From positions 459,001 to 523,000 of the forward strand of contig NZ_JAJNKB010000003.1 of NCBI RefSeq assembly GCF_021533195.1: a stretch of DNA of 64,000 nt. The letters are read 5' to 3'. Position numbers and translations under genes: made by a program. Positions within the stretch are counted from its first letter, which is position 1. Each line of letters opens with the position of its first letter. Shown piece after piece: positions 36,004 to 45,494 of this stretch. Under the pieces are notes generated by a model. That model searched no databases, had not been told where the DNA came from, and saw only the letters and a program-made list of their open reading frames with translations. Source of the DNA: Portibacter marinus (lineage in GTDB: Bacteria; Bacteroidota; Bacteroidia; Chitinophagales; Saprospiraceae).

Positions 36004-39000
36004 ATGAACAAAAGCCATTGTATCCTATATTTTCTGATCTCTTTTTTTTATGCCAATGGTCACCTGTGGGGATTCCAAACCAGCAACCAGCCCTTATTTG
36101 AACTGATTCCTCCCGATCTGACCAATGTTGACTTCAATAATATACTCGAAGATACCGAGGAACACAACATTATGATTTATTCCAACTATTATGGTGGAGC
36201 AGGTGTAGGAATAGGCGATATCAACAATGATGGATTACCAGACCTTTATTTTGCTGGAAACCTGGTGCCTGACCAATTATATCTGAATCGAGGAAATCTG
36301 GAATTTGAAAACATCACCACCTCGGCAGGTATCCTTGACAATGGAGGTTGGTCATCTGGAGTGATTATGGCTGACGTCAATCAAGATGGTTGGCTGGACA
36401 TTTATGTTACCAGAGAGCTTTACGACGACCAACCTGAATTAAGAAGGAATAAATTATACATCAATAATCAAGACAATACCTTCACGGAACAGGCAGCAGT
36501 ATACAACATAGACAATGATGAAAGAACAAGACATGCGACTTTCCTCGACTATGATAAAGATGGCGATTTAGACCTTTTTCTACTCAACCAGCCACCGAAT
36601 CCAGGGGATTACTCTAAGTTTTACAAAACGGAACTGATTTTACCGGAATACAAGGCCGTCCTTTACCAAAATGAGGGTTCAAACTTTACAGATGTGACGG
36701 AGGAGGCCGGATTAGGTCGTACGGGATTTCCCAATAGTGTAACTGCAAGTGACATCAACGGTGATGGTTGGACGGATTTATTTGTGGCCAATGATTTCTG
36801 GGTAGGGGATTGGTATTATATCAACAATGGTGACGGTACTTTTACGGATCATGTTTTAGAAAAGTTGCCTCATACTTCATTCAGTAGCATGGGTGTGGAT
36901 GCCGCCGACATCAATAACGACGGTAGATTAGATATAGGAGTAGTGGATATGGTAGCGGAAGACAACTATCGACAAAAGGCCAATATGAGCGGCATGAATC
37001 CGGCAGCTTTCTGGAAAGTCGTGAACGATGGCGGCCATTATCAGTATATGTTTAATATGCTTCACCTCAATAAGGGAAGTGGGCACCTGGCTGATATTGC
37101 TCAACTTGCGGGCATCGCCAGCACAGATTGGAGTTGGTCTATTCTAATGGCAGACTGGGACAACGATGGCTGGAAAGATATTCATATTACTAATGGTTTA
37201 ATGAGGGACATCAGAAATAAGGATGCATCTAAGACCTTACCCGATTTTCTCGAAGCAGCCTTGCATGAATTCATTCAAAAAAACCCCAATCCAGAAAACG
37301 TAGGCATTTGGGATATTGTCGACATTAATGAAGCACTTTCTTTAGTTCCTTCCGAAAAACTTCACAATTACGCGTTTCGCAATAATGGCGATTTAACATT
37401 CACAAAAATGATCGATGAGTGGGGCTTTGATCAAAAAACTTTCTCAAATGGCTCTGCTTATGCCGATCTGGATAATGATGGCGATTTAGACCTGGTGGTC
37501 AATAATATCAATGATCCCGCTTCAATTTACCGAAATACTGCGTCCGATAGAAAGCTGGCCAATTTTCTGAGGATTGTTCCAGTTGCAGATCGTGAAAATG
37601 TCGTCATTGATGGTGTAAAAGTAAAAGTGAAATGGAAAGGAAATGAGCAGTTTCAGGAAATTACAGGTGTTCGTGGTATGTATTCGACCAGTGAGAAAAT
37701 AGCGCATTTCGGCCTCGGAGAATTGGATATGGTGGAAGAGGTAAAAGTGATCTGGCCGGATTCGAAAGTCAATGTTTATTCACAGGTCAAAGCGAATCAA
37801 AGGATCAAAGCATTTTATAGTAATGCTATCAATAATAATAGTAATGCTATCGTAGACGATACAAAGATTTTCAACCCGGTAAACGAAGGCCACTTGATCA
37901 ATCACATCCATCAAGAGAATCCATATGATGATTATAAGACTCAGGTTTTGCTTCCCCATAAAATGTCATCTTTTGGGCCGCTTCTTTCCGCTGGCGATGT
38001 CAATGGTGATGGGGCCATGGATCTTTTCATAGGAGGTTCAGCCACTAAGAAAGCCAGTCTCTATTTACAAAGTGGCGCAGGTGAATATATACTAAGTCAC
38101 CAAAAAGCCATCGAGCAGGATTCTATGCACGAAGACATCGGGTCGGTCTTTTTTGATGCAGATGGAGACGGTGATATGGACCTTTACGTGGTTAGCGGTG
38201 GAAACGAGTTTATGCCTGGTACAAAAAGGTATAGGGACAGGTTTTATCGGAATAACGGTAAGGGCAATTTTGAGGCAGCTCCATCAGCAATCCCTGATCT
38301 CAAGATAAGCGGATCTAAAGTACTTGCTGAAGATTTCGATAAGGACGGAGACATTGACTTATTTGTGGCCGGAAGGCATCAACCGTTCTCTTATCCTGAA
38401 CCGGTTAGCTCATCTCTGCTTTTAAATGACGGTGAAGGAAAGTTTAGCGATTCAACTCAAGAGCTTGCTCCTGGTTTAATTAATCTGGGAATGGTAAATG
38501 ACGCGAAGTGGAGCGATCAGAATGGGGATGGCTGGAAGGATTTGATCTTGGTAGGTGAATGGATGCCAGTCACTGTATTCTATAACGAAAAGGGACAATT
38601 ATCCAAAGCTGATCTTCCTGCCTTGGACCAAACTGCCGGTTGGTGGTTTAGTGTGGAAACAGAAGATATGGATGGAGATGGAGATGAAGATATTATTGCT
38701 GGAAATCTGGGATTAAACTATAAGTACAAGGCCACCCAGGAGGAACCTTTTGGGGTTTATTACTATGATTTTGATGACAATAACAAAAAGGATATTGTTT
38801 TAACCTATTATAATTTTGGGATTGAATATCCTTTGAGAGGACGCCAATGCTCTTCGGAACAAGTCCCAGAAATCAAAAAGAAGTTTGAGACATATGACTT
38901 ATTTGCATCGTCCGATGTTGCTGAAATCTATGGTGAAAACAAGTTGGAAAATGCACTGAGCTACGAAGCCGAAACCTTTGCCAGTATGTATTTTGAGAAT

Positions 39001-39360
39001 CTTGGAAATGGAGGGTACAGTACACATCCCTTACCGGTGGAGGCACAGATTTCTTCTATCAATGACTTTATCATTCATGACTTTAACAGAGACGGCCATC
39101 CTGATATTCTGCTAGCTGGGAATCTTTACGATGCCGAGGTGGAGACTGCCAGAAATGATGCCGGTCATGGATTGCTTTTACTCGGAGACGGAAAAGGTCA
39201 ATTCTCACCTGTAGACCAAACAGAAAGTGGCTTCTTCATTCCTGCTGATGTAAAAAGTATGAAATTGGTTGAGGTCAAAGGTCACCAATACGTTCTGATG
39301 GGGTGTAATCATGGACCACTAAAGACCTTCCATTTAAATACTACCCAACTTCAAAAGTAA
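36004..39360 (+). CDS. VCBS/FG-GAP repeat protein with ASPIC/UnbV domain (CRTAC1-like)
   Basis: An 1118-residue secreted protein. After a signal peptide it has many calcium-binding FG-GAP/VCBS repeats of the form D-x-N-x-D-G-x-x-D-L (for example DINNDGLPDLYF, DVNQDGWLDIYV, DINGDGWTDLFV, DLDNDGDLDLVV), forming beta propellers. An ASPIC/UnbV domain lies near residues 520-605 (VKVKWKGNEQFQEITGVRG, KIAHFGLGE, VIWPDS). I see no T9SS sorting tail. Role unknown; such proteins are plentiful in marine Bacteroidota and are thought to bind ligands or glycans. Its last 20 bp overlap the dodecin gene. Confidence 0.92.
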   Translation: MNKSHCILYFLISFFYANGHLWGFQTSNQPLFELIPPDLTNVDFNNILEDTEEHNIMIYSNYYGGAGVGIGDINNDGLPDLYFAGNLVPDQLYLNRGNLEFENITTSAGILDNGGWSSGVIMADVNQDGWLDIYVTRELYDDQPELRRNKLYINNQDNTFTEQAAVYNIDNDERTRHATFLDYDKDGDLDLFLLNQPPNPGDYSKFYKTELILPEYKAVLYQNEGSNFTDVTEEAGLGRTGFPNSVTASDINGDGWTDLFVANDFWVGDWYYINNGDGTFTDHVLEKLPHTSFSSMGVDAADINNDGRLDIGVVDMVAEDNYRQKANMSGMNPAAFWKVVNDGGHYQYMFNMLHLNKGSGHLADIAQLAGIASTDWSWSILMADWDNDGWKDIHITNGLMRDIRNKDASKTLPDFLEAALHEFIQKNPNPENVGIWDIVDINEALSLVPSEKLHNYAFRNNGDLTFTKMIDEWGFDQKTFSNGSAYADLDNDGDLDLVVNNINDPASIYRNTASDRKLANFLRIVPVADRENVVIDGVKVKVKWKGNEQFQEITGVRGMYSTSEKIAHFGLGELDMVEEVKVIWPDSKVNVYSQVKANQRIKAFYSNAINNNSNAIVDDTKIFNPVNEGHLINHIHQENPYDDYKTQVLLPHKMSSFGPLLSAGDVNGDGAMDLFIGGSATKKASLYLQSGAGEYILSHQKAIEQDSMHEDIGSVFFDADGDGDMDLYVVSGGNEFMPGTKRYRDRFYRNNGKGNFEAAPSAIPDLKISGSKVLAEDFDKDGDIDLFVAGRHQPFSYPEPVSSSLLLNDGEGKFSDSTQELAPGLINLGMVNDAKWSDQNGDGWKDLILVGEWMPVTVFYNEKGQLSKADLPALDQTAGWWFSVETEDMDGDGDEDIIAGNLGLNYKYKATQEEPFGVYYYDFDDNNKKDIVLTYYNFGIEYPLRGRQCSSEQVPEIKKKFETYDLFASSDVAEIYGENKLENALSYEAETFASMYFENLGNGGYSTHPLPVEAQISSINDFIIHDFNRDGHPDILLAGNLYDAEVETARNDAGHGLLLLGDGKGQFSPVDQTESGFFIPADVKSMKLVEVKGHQYVLMGCNHGPLKTFHLNTTQLQK

Positions 39361-39541
39361 TCTTGACATTGCATCTGAACTTTTCGACTTTGCCATCTTT
39401 TACCGTAACACTTTGTGATTGCACGAATGTAGATCGAATTTTTTTCACAGATTTAGAAGCTTTTTTAACTGCATTTTGAGTTGCATCTTCCCAACCTTTA
39501 CTAGATTCCGCAAGTACTTCGATCACTTTTAAAATTGCCAT
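39341..39541 (-). CDS. Dodecin family protein
   Basis: A 66-residue protein with the dodecin pattern: KVIEVLAESSKGWEDATQNA, KKASKSVKKI, then beta strands ending VEKFRCNVKITFEV. Dodecins form 12-subunit spheres that store flavin or, in some bacteria, bind other ligands. The Trp and Gln that stack on flavin in archaeal dodecin are not at their expected places (STFV and KFRC instead), so flavin storage is uncertain. The 3' end overlaps the VCBS gene on the opposite strand by 20 bp. Confidence 0.88.
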   Translation of the reverse strand: MAILKVIEVLAESSKGWEDATQNAVKKASKSVKKIRSTFVQSQSVTVKDGKVEKFRCNVKITFEVG

Positions 39542-39666
39542 AGCTTTTTTTATTTAAAGGAAGCAATTATCGTACCTTTCTAATTATAAGGCACTTATAT
39601 ATAGTACTTTTATTTGATATCTACTAAATGATGGAGTGGGCGATGGTCATCCCCAAGGATTTATAA

Positions 39667-40680
39667 TTACAGGGTCTCCAGTTCCTGCAACGCAATTCTA
39701 GCCTTTTCAAAATCATTATTGAGCCTGAGGGACTGCTTCAGATCTACCTCTGCACCACTTTTGTCTCCACCAAACATTTTGGTAATGCCTCGATAGTAAT
39801 AGCCCAGATAGTTTTGAGGATCAATCTTTACCAATATATTAAAATGCTCAAAGGCCTGATCGAGAGAATCCTGATCCAAATACAAAATACCTGTATTTAA
39901 GTAGGCATCCGTGTATTGCGGATCTCTGCTATTGATCTCTTTGTAAATGGAAATCGCTTCAGGTATCCTGTTCGAGTTCTGCAGATAAAATGCTTTTGCA
40001 TGATAGGCCTGTAGATTTTCAGGATCTAATCTGATGGCATTGTCATAATACCGCTCTGCGATCTTATAGTCTTTATCCGCAAATAAATCACCAAGGATGA
40101 TCCAGGCGTCTATGATCTCAGGATCCAACTCTACAGCCGTTTGAAAACTGTTGATCGCTCGCTCTTTGTCATCCTGAGCGCGATAGATCATGCCAAGCAT
40201 AAAGAAGGCTTCTGCATTCTGCTTATCCTGATTCATAATCTTCTGGACAGTAAAAAATGATCCATCATATTGCTTGAGAATCAATTGGAGTTCTGCAAGC
40301 TTTAATAGCGTAGGTATTCTGTTTGGAAACTTTTCAGCTGCTTTTTCCATGACATCGAGCGCTTCGCCGGACTTGTAGTAATCCAGATAAGCATCTGAAA
40401 GCAAATGATAATATACTGCTTTCGTAGAATCAATAGAAAGGGCTTTATTTAGGTCATCGATAGCAGGGTCATACAGTTCACGATCCACCAACATCTTTGC
40501 CCTTTCATAATATCCATCTGCGTTTTCGGGATCATCCGAGATGATTTGGGAAAGTCCTGTCAACACCGGATCATCAGATTGGAATTGAACTTGAGGTTCA
40601 GCGCTTTTTTCTTCAGAATGACCTCCACAAGATTGTAAAAACCAAGCTATTACTAAAAGGAATATATAATACCGCATCAT
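39667..40680 (-). CDS. TPR-repeat lipoprotein
   Basis: A 337-residue lipoprotein with lipobox FLQSC. About eight tetratricopeptide repeats fill residues 40-335 (for example YERAKMLVDRELYDPAIDDL, AEAFFMLGMIYRAQDDKERA, YYRGITKMFGGDKSGAEVDL). TPR proteins of this kind scaffold other proteins on the inner face of the outer membrane or in the periplasm. The partner is unknown. It is divergent from the GH73-LysM gene with a 93-bp gap. Confidence 0.85.
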   Translation of the reverse strand: MMRYYIFLLVIAWFLQSCGGHSEEKSAEPQVQFQSDDPVLTGLSQIISDDPENADGYYERAKMLVDRELYDPAIDDLNKALSIDSTKAVYYHLLSDAYLDYYKSGEALDVMEKAAEKFPNRIPTLLKLAELQLILKQYDGSFFTVQKIMNQDKQNAEAFFMLGMIYRAQDDKERAINSFQTAVELDPEIIDAWIILGDLFADKDYKIAERYYDNAIRLDPENLQAYHAKAFYLQNSNRIPEAISIYKEINSRDPQYTDAYLNTGILYLDQDSLDQAFEHFNILVKIDPQNYLGYYYRGITKMFGGDKSGAEVDLKQSLRLNNDFEKARIALQELETL

Positions 40681-40773
40681 TCTCTCGTTCTAATTGCGAA
40701 GATTATCAATTTTCCTTCAATAACGCTCACACTTAGCCCAAAATTTCGGAACAGTTTTTGTCATATTACAGAA

Positions 40774-41940
40774 ATGTATAATATGAAGACTATAAAAATG
40801 AATTCGCTTATGAGCAAATCAATTGTAATACTGTTGACTTTAACATTGACCTATAACCTGAAAGCCAATGATAACAAAACCGGAACCAGAGCCTATGTTG
40901 ATGCCTTCGTAGAAATTGCTGTATCAGAAATGAAACGGACGGGTATCCCAGCCAGTATTAAGCTTGCGCAGGCCATTCTCGAATCTAATTCTGGAAAGAG
41001 TGAAATGGCAATGATGGCCAATAATCACTTTGGTATAAAGTGTGGCAACGACTGGCGCGGAGCTTCCTATTATAAAATAGATGACGACAGAAACCATAGA
41101 GGACAGTTGATAGAATCTTGCTTTCGTGTTTTTAAGGATGCAGAAGAATCCTTCATTGAGCACAGCAACTTTCTTCAAAATAGAGGAAAGGCTTCACGAT
41201 ATGATTTCTTGTTTGAATATGATTCTAAGGACTATGTCAAATGGGCTCGTGGTCTGAAAAAAGCGGGTTATGCAACTGACCCGCACTACGCACAAAAATT
41301 AATTAACCTAATCGAAAAATATGAATTACATCGTTATGACCGTTTGGGTCATTCTGGCCGTGACCACATTGCTACTGAACCTACAGATCAAAACGTGCAT
41401 CAACAAGAAGACAAAAACACAAAAATAAAACCGTCCGCTAAAGAAGAAGCTGTTGCTGGTCCGACATCGATTAAAATGCCTAGGCATAAGGTCGTTAATG
41501 AATCCAAAATGATCGTTACACAAGGTGGGGAAACCCTGAATGACATATCCAACGCATCGGGAATTCCGCTGCAATCCCTGGTCGAATTTAATGATGGAAC
41601 AATAGCACCTTATGCATCATTGGCACCGAAAACTTCAGTGTTTCTCGAGAAAAAACGCCTTAGTCTCAAAGGAAAAAAGAAATTTCATCAGGTCAGAAAG
41701 GATGAAACGATGGCAGAAATAGCCCAACACTACGGCATTGATCTAGAATCCCTATACATCAGGAACAGAATCCCATTTGGCTCAGAGGTCGAAACAGGAG
41801 AAAAAGTACAACTCAAAGGCCTGATGCGAACCGGCTCCAAGCCAAAGTTATCCAAGAAAGGACAGGCCGGACTCGTAAAAAAGTCTAGATTTGTTGAAGA
41901 AACTGTTGAATATATATTTAGTCCGAAAAATGGTAATTAA
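40774..41940 (+). CDS. Glucosaminidase (GH73) with two LysM domains
   Basis: A 388-residue cell-wall hydrolase. A signal peptide of about 31 residues precedes the GH73/FlgJ-like domain (about 38-190; catalytic Glu in LAQAILESNSGKSEMA, then ANNHFGIKC and the GYATDPHYAQKL motif). Two LysM-like domains follow (about 247-292 and 304-350). It should cut beta-1,4 GlcNAc bonds in peptidoglycan. The outer-membrane protein gene begins 11 bp before its stop. An in-frame Met at residue 13 is an alternative start. Confidence 0.9.
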   Translation: MYNMKTIKMNSLMSKSIVILLTLTLTYNLKANDNKTGTRAYVDAFVEIAVSEMKRTGIPASIKLAQAILESNSGKSEMAMMANNHFGIKCGNDWRGASYYKIDDDRNHRGQLIESCFRVFKDAEESFIEHSNFLQNRGKASRYDFLFEYDSKDYVKWARGLKKAGYATDPHYAQKLINLIEKYELHRYDRLGHSGRDHIATEPTDQNVHQQEDKNTKIKPSAKEEAVAGPTSIKMPRHKVVNESKMIVTQGGETLNDISNASGIPLQSLVEFNDGTIAPYASLAPKTSVFLEKKRLSLKGKKKFHQVRKDETMAEIAQHYGIDLESLYIRNRIPFGSEVETGEKVQLKGLMRTGSKPKLSKKGQAGLVKKSRFVEETVEYIFSPKNGN

Positions 41941-42652
41941 ATTTCAAGCATTCGTTTTTGCTGTCCTGATAAGCTTTCCGATTTTTGGGCAGAGCACCGT
42001 TTACGGAATCAAAGGTGGGCCGCTTATTGGCATTCAGAACTGGAACAACAGCCAAAGAGGGCCCTTGCTTTCAGGTCATGTTATTGTTTCAGCTGAAACA
42101 TGGTCGGAAGAAGATCTGAACTCTTTATTTGCACAGTTAGGTTATCACAACCGGGGGAGTTCTATCAGACAACTTTTCATCAATCCCAATACTGGATTTA
42201 ATCCACAATCCAGAGCCTTCGTTTTTAGCAACGTTGGACTAACTGTAGGAGCAAAAAGGAGAATTAGGGCTGGAACATGGAGTCCTTTCTATTCTGTCGG
42301 AATAAGAGGGGAGTATACCATTAGAACCAATCTGGATGAATTTCAGGATGATAATTTTACCGCACCGACAGCATATCCCTTAAATGAATTTGTCGAGCCA
42401 TGGAATTATGGCTTGTATGCTGGCGGAGGTACGGAATTAAGACTTACCGAATATATAGGAGCTGTCTTTGAGCTTTCGGTCAACCCCGATCTGAGTCGTC
42501 AGTATTTTCAGCCACCCTTGAATAATGTGAGCATTTACAATCCGTGGACCGGCCAAACCATCACCAGTCTGCGCGAACGTACGATTCGAAATGTGACTTT
42601 GGAGTTCACGGTAGGCTTGAGATTTTTAAGGAAAGTAGTCTATATAGATTAG
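41930..42652 (+). CDS. Outer-membrane beta-barrel protein, unknown function
   Basis: A 240-residue protein with signal peptide (MVIKFQAFVFAVLISFPIFGQ) and alternating strands rich in Gly, Tyr and Arg, ending in EFTVGLRFLRKVVYID. I do not recognise a specific family beyond a small outer-membrane barrel. The ATG at 41930 lies inside the 3' end of the hydrolase gene, so the two are translationally coupled. A longer frame from 41891 would add 13 residues before the signal peptide, so I rejected it. Confidence 0.75.
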   Translation: MVIKFQAFVFAVLISFPIFGQSTVYGIKGGPLIGIQNWNNSQRGPLLSGHVIVSAETWSEEDLNSLFAQLGYHNRGSSIRQLFINPNTGFNPQSRAFVFSNVGLTVGAKRRIRAGTWSPFYSVGIRGEYTIRTNLDEFQDDNFTAPTAYPLNEFVEPWNYGLYAGGGTELRLTEYIGAVFELSVNPDLSRQYFQPPLNNVSIYNPWTGQTITSLRERTIRNVTLEFTVGLRFLRKVVYID

Positions 42653-42656
42653 TTTC

Positions 42657-43205
42657 TCAAATTTCCTGTGTTGCAGGTAATCGCTGATACATTTGCTTTC
42701 GATGCCTTTTAAAATGCTGGTTTAGAAAATCCAACATTCCCTCCAGGGATAATCTCAGACCATTGGGATGTTTATAAACTTCTTTTTCAATATATTTTTC
42801 AGGAACTTCATTTAGAAACTGGCGAAGATCTTTGCGGATCGCCTTCCATAACTTTTCAGATTCCTGCAAACTGCCATTGGCATTAAACTCGCCCTCACGC
42901 ACAGGTGCCGGCGCCTTGAACTTAAAAGGAGAAGCCAATGACCAGGTAATGAGACGAGCATTGAACCATGATCGTAGGTTTTTATTTTTCAACTTTGGAT
43001 CAAAAGACAGCTTCTTCCTGCAATATGCAAGAGATAATTTTTCTGAAAGTGTCATGTGGTTCAACAGTTGGATGGGCGACCAAACCCCTTCTTCCGGACT
43101 TTTATTGAGTTGCTCATTATTGAATTTCGCCAGGTTAGCGAAAAGCTCCTCTAAAGCCTCGTCCATTTTGTCCAGTTTTGAAATTAATTTCTTTCTATAA
43201 TCCAT
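42657..43205 (-). CDS. DinB-like metal-binding protein
   Basis: A 182-residue helical protein of the DinB/YfiT superfamily. The N-terminal helix (LDKMDEALEELFANLAKFN), EGVWSPIQLLNHMTLSEKL with the first ligand His, and the C-terminal HFKRHRKQMYQRL with two His suggest an intact three-His metal site. Relatives include thiol-dependent transferases; substrate unknown. It converges on the preceding gene with a 4-bp gap. Confidence 0.82.
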   Translation of the reverse strand: MDYRKKLISKLDKMDEALEELFANLAKFNNEQLNKSPEEGVWSPIQLLNHMTLSEKLSLAYCRKKLSFDPKLKNKNLRSWFNARLITWSLASPFKFKAPAPVREGEFNANGSLQESEKLWKAIRKDLRQFLNEVPEKYIEKEVYKHPNGLRLSLEGMLDFLNQHFKRHRKQMYQRLPATQEI

Positions 43206-43291
43206 AAATTTTTAAGAAAATTTAAACATCCAAGTTAAAAGCATTTAAAAAGATAATCTAATGTCCTGTTTTTTTGTTACTTACGCAGTTT

Positions 43292-44740
43292 ATGGGTAGA
43301 AAATCTATAGTTGCCATTATTACTTTGATGAGTGCCGCGCTCATCGGAATCATCATGATACAACTTTACTGGATCCAGGAATCGGTAGACAGAAATACAG
43401 AATCCTTTAACAGTAGGGTTTATCTGATATTGGGCAATGTACAGGAAAAAATCCAAAGTAAATCTACCGGTCCGAAAGAAGCTTATGAGTATTTTAAAAA
43501 GAGCAATCAAAACGAGCTCAAGAGTCCATTGACAAAAGAAATAGACAGCCTGTTCTCAGAGTATAGCTTATCAGAATACAGCCTGTACGACAGACAGCGA
43601 CTCCGATTTGAACTGCGGGCCAACCATTCCAGCATCCGACCTTCCGTTTTACTTGAAAGCATTGATCCACAAGAGTTACAAAAGATTATAGAGGAGGAAA
43701 TGGCTGATCAGGACATTGATGCGCCCTATGACTTCGGAGTCTTTTCTAGTGAACTCAAGGATTTTATCATTGTCAATGGTGTTTATACTGCTACAATCGG
43801 AGAGACGGAAAACATGAGTACGGTAGATACCGAAATGAACAAGAGTTTGTATACCTCACCCTATCAAATTCAACTTTTTGCTTCAGAATTTGACAAACCC
43901 GGCTATTTAAAGATCTCCTTTTTAAACAGAACACGTTGGCTTTGGTCTTCGGTCATGCCTTCACTGATCAGCTCCATTGTTTTCACAGGCTTGATACTGT
44001 TCTGCTTCAGTTATACAATTTATGTTATCTTACGTCAGAAGAAGGTTTCCGAGATGAAAACGGATTTCATCAACAATATGACACACGAATTTAAAACACC
44101 GATCGCTACCATATCATTGGCCGCTGATTCCATTAACAGCCCATCTATTTCATCTAATCCGGACAAGGTGAAAAGGTTTTCGAACATCATTAAGGAGGAA
44201 AACAACAGAATGCTTAGCCAGGTGGAGAAGGTACTTCAGATGGCGGTTCTGGATAAGCGCGACTTTAGTTTGAATCTCACTGAAGTAGACATTCACAGCA
44301 TCATTTTACAGGCTGCAGAGCATGCCAGGCTTCAATTAGAGTCTAAAAACGGGATTATTACCACGGAATTAGAGGCAGAAGTGTCAAAAATCAAAGGTGA
44401 CGAGACGCATATAAGTAATATTATTCATAACTTGTTGGACAATGCGATTAAGTATACACCTGAAAGTCCGAAAATTAACATAAGTACGTCTAATAAATCC
44501 AATGGAATCGTTATCAACGTATCTGATAATGGGATCGGAATGACAAACGATGCCAGGAAGCAGATATTTGATAAATTTTATAGAGTGCATACTGGGAACA
44601 TACACGATGTAAAAGGATTTGGATTAGGGCTGAGTTATGTTAAAGCAATAGTCACGGCACACAATGGACGCATTGAAGTACAGAGTGAATTAGGCAAGGG
44701 TTCCAAATTTATTGTTTATTTACCTTACGAAAACAGGTGA
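43292..44740 (+). CDS. Sensor histidine kinase
   Basis: A 482-residue membrane kinase. A membrane helix at residues about 5-25 and another at about 228-252 enclose a periplasmic sensor region of about 200 residues with no recognised fold. The HisKA motif FINNMTHEFKTPIATISLAA carries the phospho-accepting His. The ATPase domain has N, G1 and G2 boxes (NIIHNLLDNAIKYTPE, VSDNGIGM, KGFGLGLSYVKAI). ATG 43292 is preferred to the in-frame TTG at 43274. The response regulator follows 53 bp later. The ligand is unknown. Confidence 0.93.
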   Translation: MGRKSIVAIITLMSAALIGIIMIQLYWIQESVDRNTESFNSRVYLILGNVQEKIQSKSTGPKEAYEYFKKSNQNELKSPLTKEIDSLFSEYSLSEYSLYDRQRLRFELRANHSSIRPSVLLESIDPQELQKIIEEEMADQDIDAPYDFGVFSSELKDFIIVNGVYTATIGETENMSTVDTEMNKSLYTSPYQIQLFASEFDKPGYLKISFLNRTRWLWSSVMPSLISSIVFTGLILFCFSYTIYVILRQKKVSEMKTDFINNMTHEFKTPIATISLAADSINSPSISSNPDKVKRFSNIIKEENNRMLSQVEKVLQMAVLDKRDFSLNLTEVDIHSIILQAAEHARLQLESKNGIITTELEAEVSKIKGDETHISNIIHNLLDNAIKYTPESPKINISTSNKSNGIVINVSDNGIGMTNDARKQIFDKFYRVHTGNIHDVKGFGLGLSYVKAIVTAHNGRIEVQSELGKGSKFIVYLPYENR

Positions 44741-44793
44741 CTATTTGGTTTTCATTCGTCATACTAACATAAAAGAACAAAACAATTCGAAAA

Positions 44794-45492
44794 ATGAACG
44801 CAAAAATACTACTCGTAGAAGATGACCAAAATTTCGGGGATGTATTGAGATCTTACCTTGAAATGAATGATTATGAAGTCAATCTTGCCACAGATGGTGA
44901 GAAAGGTTTTCAGGAATTTAATAAATCTGACTACGATCTATGCATTTTGGATGTCATGATGCCCAAGAAGGATGGCTTTACGCTGGCAAAAGACATTAGA
45001 GAAAAAGACAAGGAAACTCCCATCATATTTCTCACCGCAAAGACTTTAAAAGAGGATGTTTTAGAAGGATTTAAAATCGGAGCAGACGATTATATTTCCA
45101 AGCCTTTTAATTCAGAAGAACTGCTTTACAGAGTGCAGGCGATCCTAAAGCGAAGTGCCAAGGCAGAAGAAGCTGAGGATGAGACCAAAGAATTTACGCT
45201 AGGTAAATATCATTTTAACTACCCTCTGAGAATTCTCACATTTGACGGCAAAGAAAAAGAAAAGCTGTCTCCAAAAGAGGCTCACCTTTTAAGGCTTTTC
45301 TGTATTTATAAAAATGATGTATTGCCAAGGTCTATTGCCTTGACTAAAATTTGGGGTGAAGACAATTACTTCACAGCGAGATCCATGGACGTTTTTGTTA
45401 CGAAACTTAGAAAATACCTCAGTAAGGACGATTCGCTCGAAATCGTTAATATTCACGGAAACGGATTCAGGTTGCTGGAAGGAGAAGAGTAG
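44794..45492 (+). CDS. OmpR-family response regulator
   Basis: A 232-residue DNA-binding regulator. The receiver domain (1-120) has the acidic pair EDDQ, phospho-accepting Asp in CILDVMMPKKDGF, Thr/Lys switch residues in FLTAKT and YISKPFNSEE. The C-terminal winged helix (about 135-230) has LSPKEAHLLRLFC and RSMDVFVTKLRKYL. It forms the output of the adjacent kinase. Its gene converges with the vWA gene with a 2-bp gap. Confidence 0.94.
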   Translation: MNAKILLVEDDQNFGDVLRSYLEMNDYEVNLATDGEKGFQEFNKSDYDLCILDVMMPKKDGFTLAKDIREKDKETPIIFLTAKTLKEDVLEGFKIGADDYISKPFNSEELLYRVQAILKRSAKAEEAEDETKEFTLGKYHFNYPLRILTFDGKEKEKLSPKEAHLLRLFCIYKNDVLPRSIALTKIWGEDNYFTARSMDVFVTKLRKYLSKDDSLEIVNIHGNGFRLLEGEE

Positions 45493-45494
45493 GT

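Noticed and set aside
37815-37855. Micro-duplication in the VCBS gene (SNAINNNSNAI)
   Set aside because: A short in-frame duplication in a linker between domains; it does not alter any visible motif.
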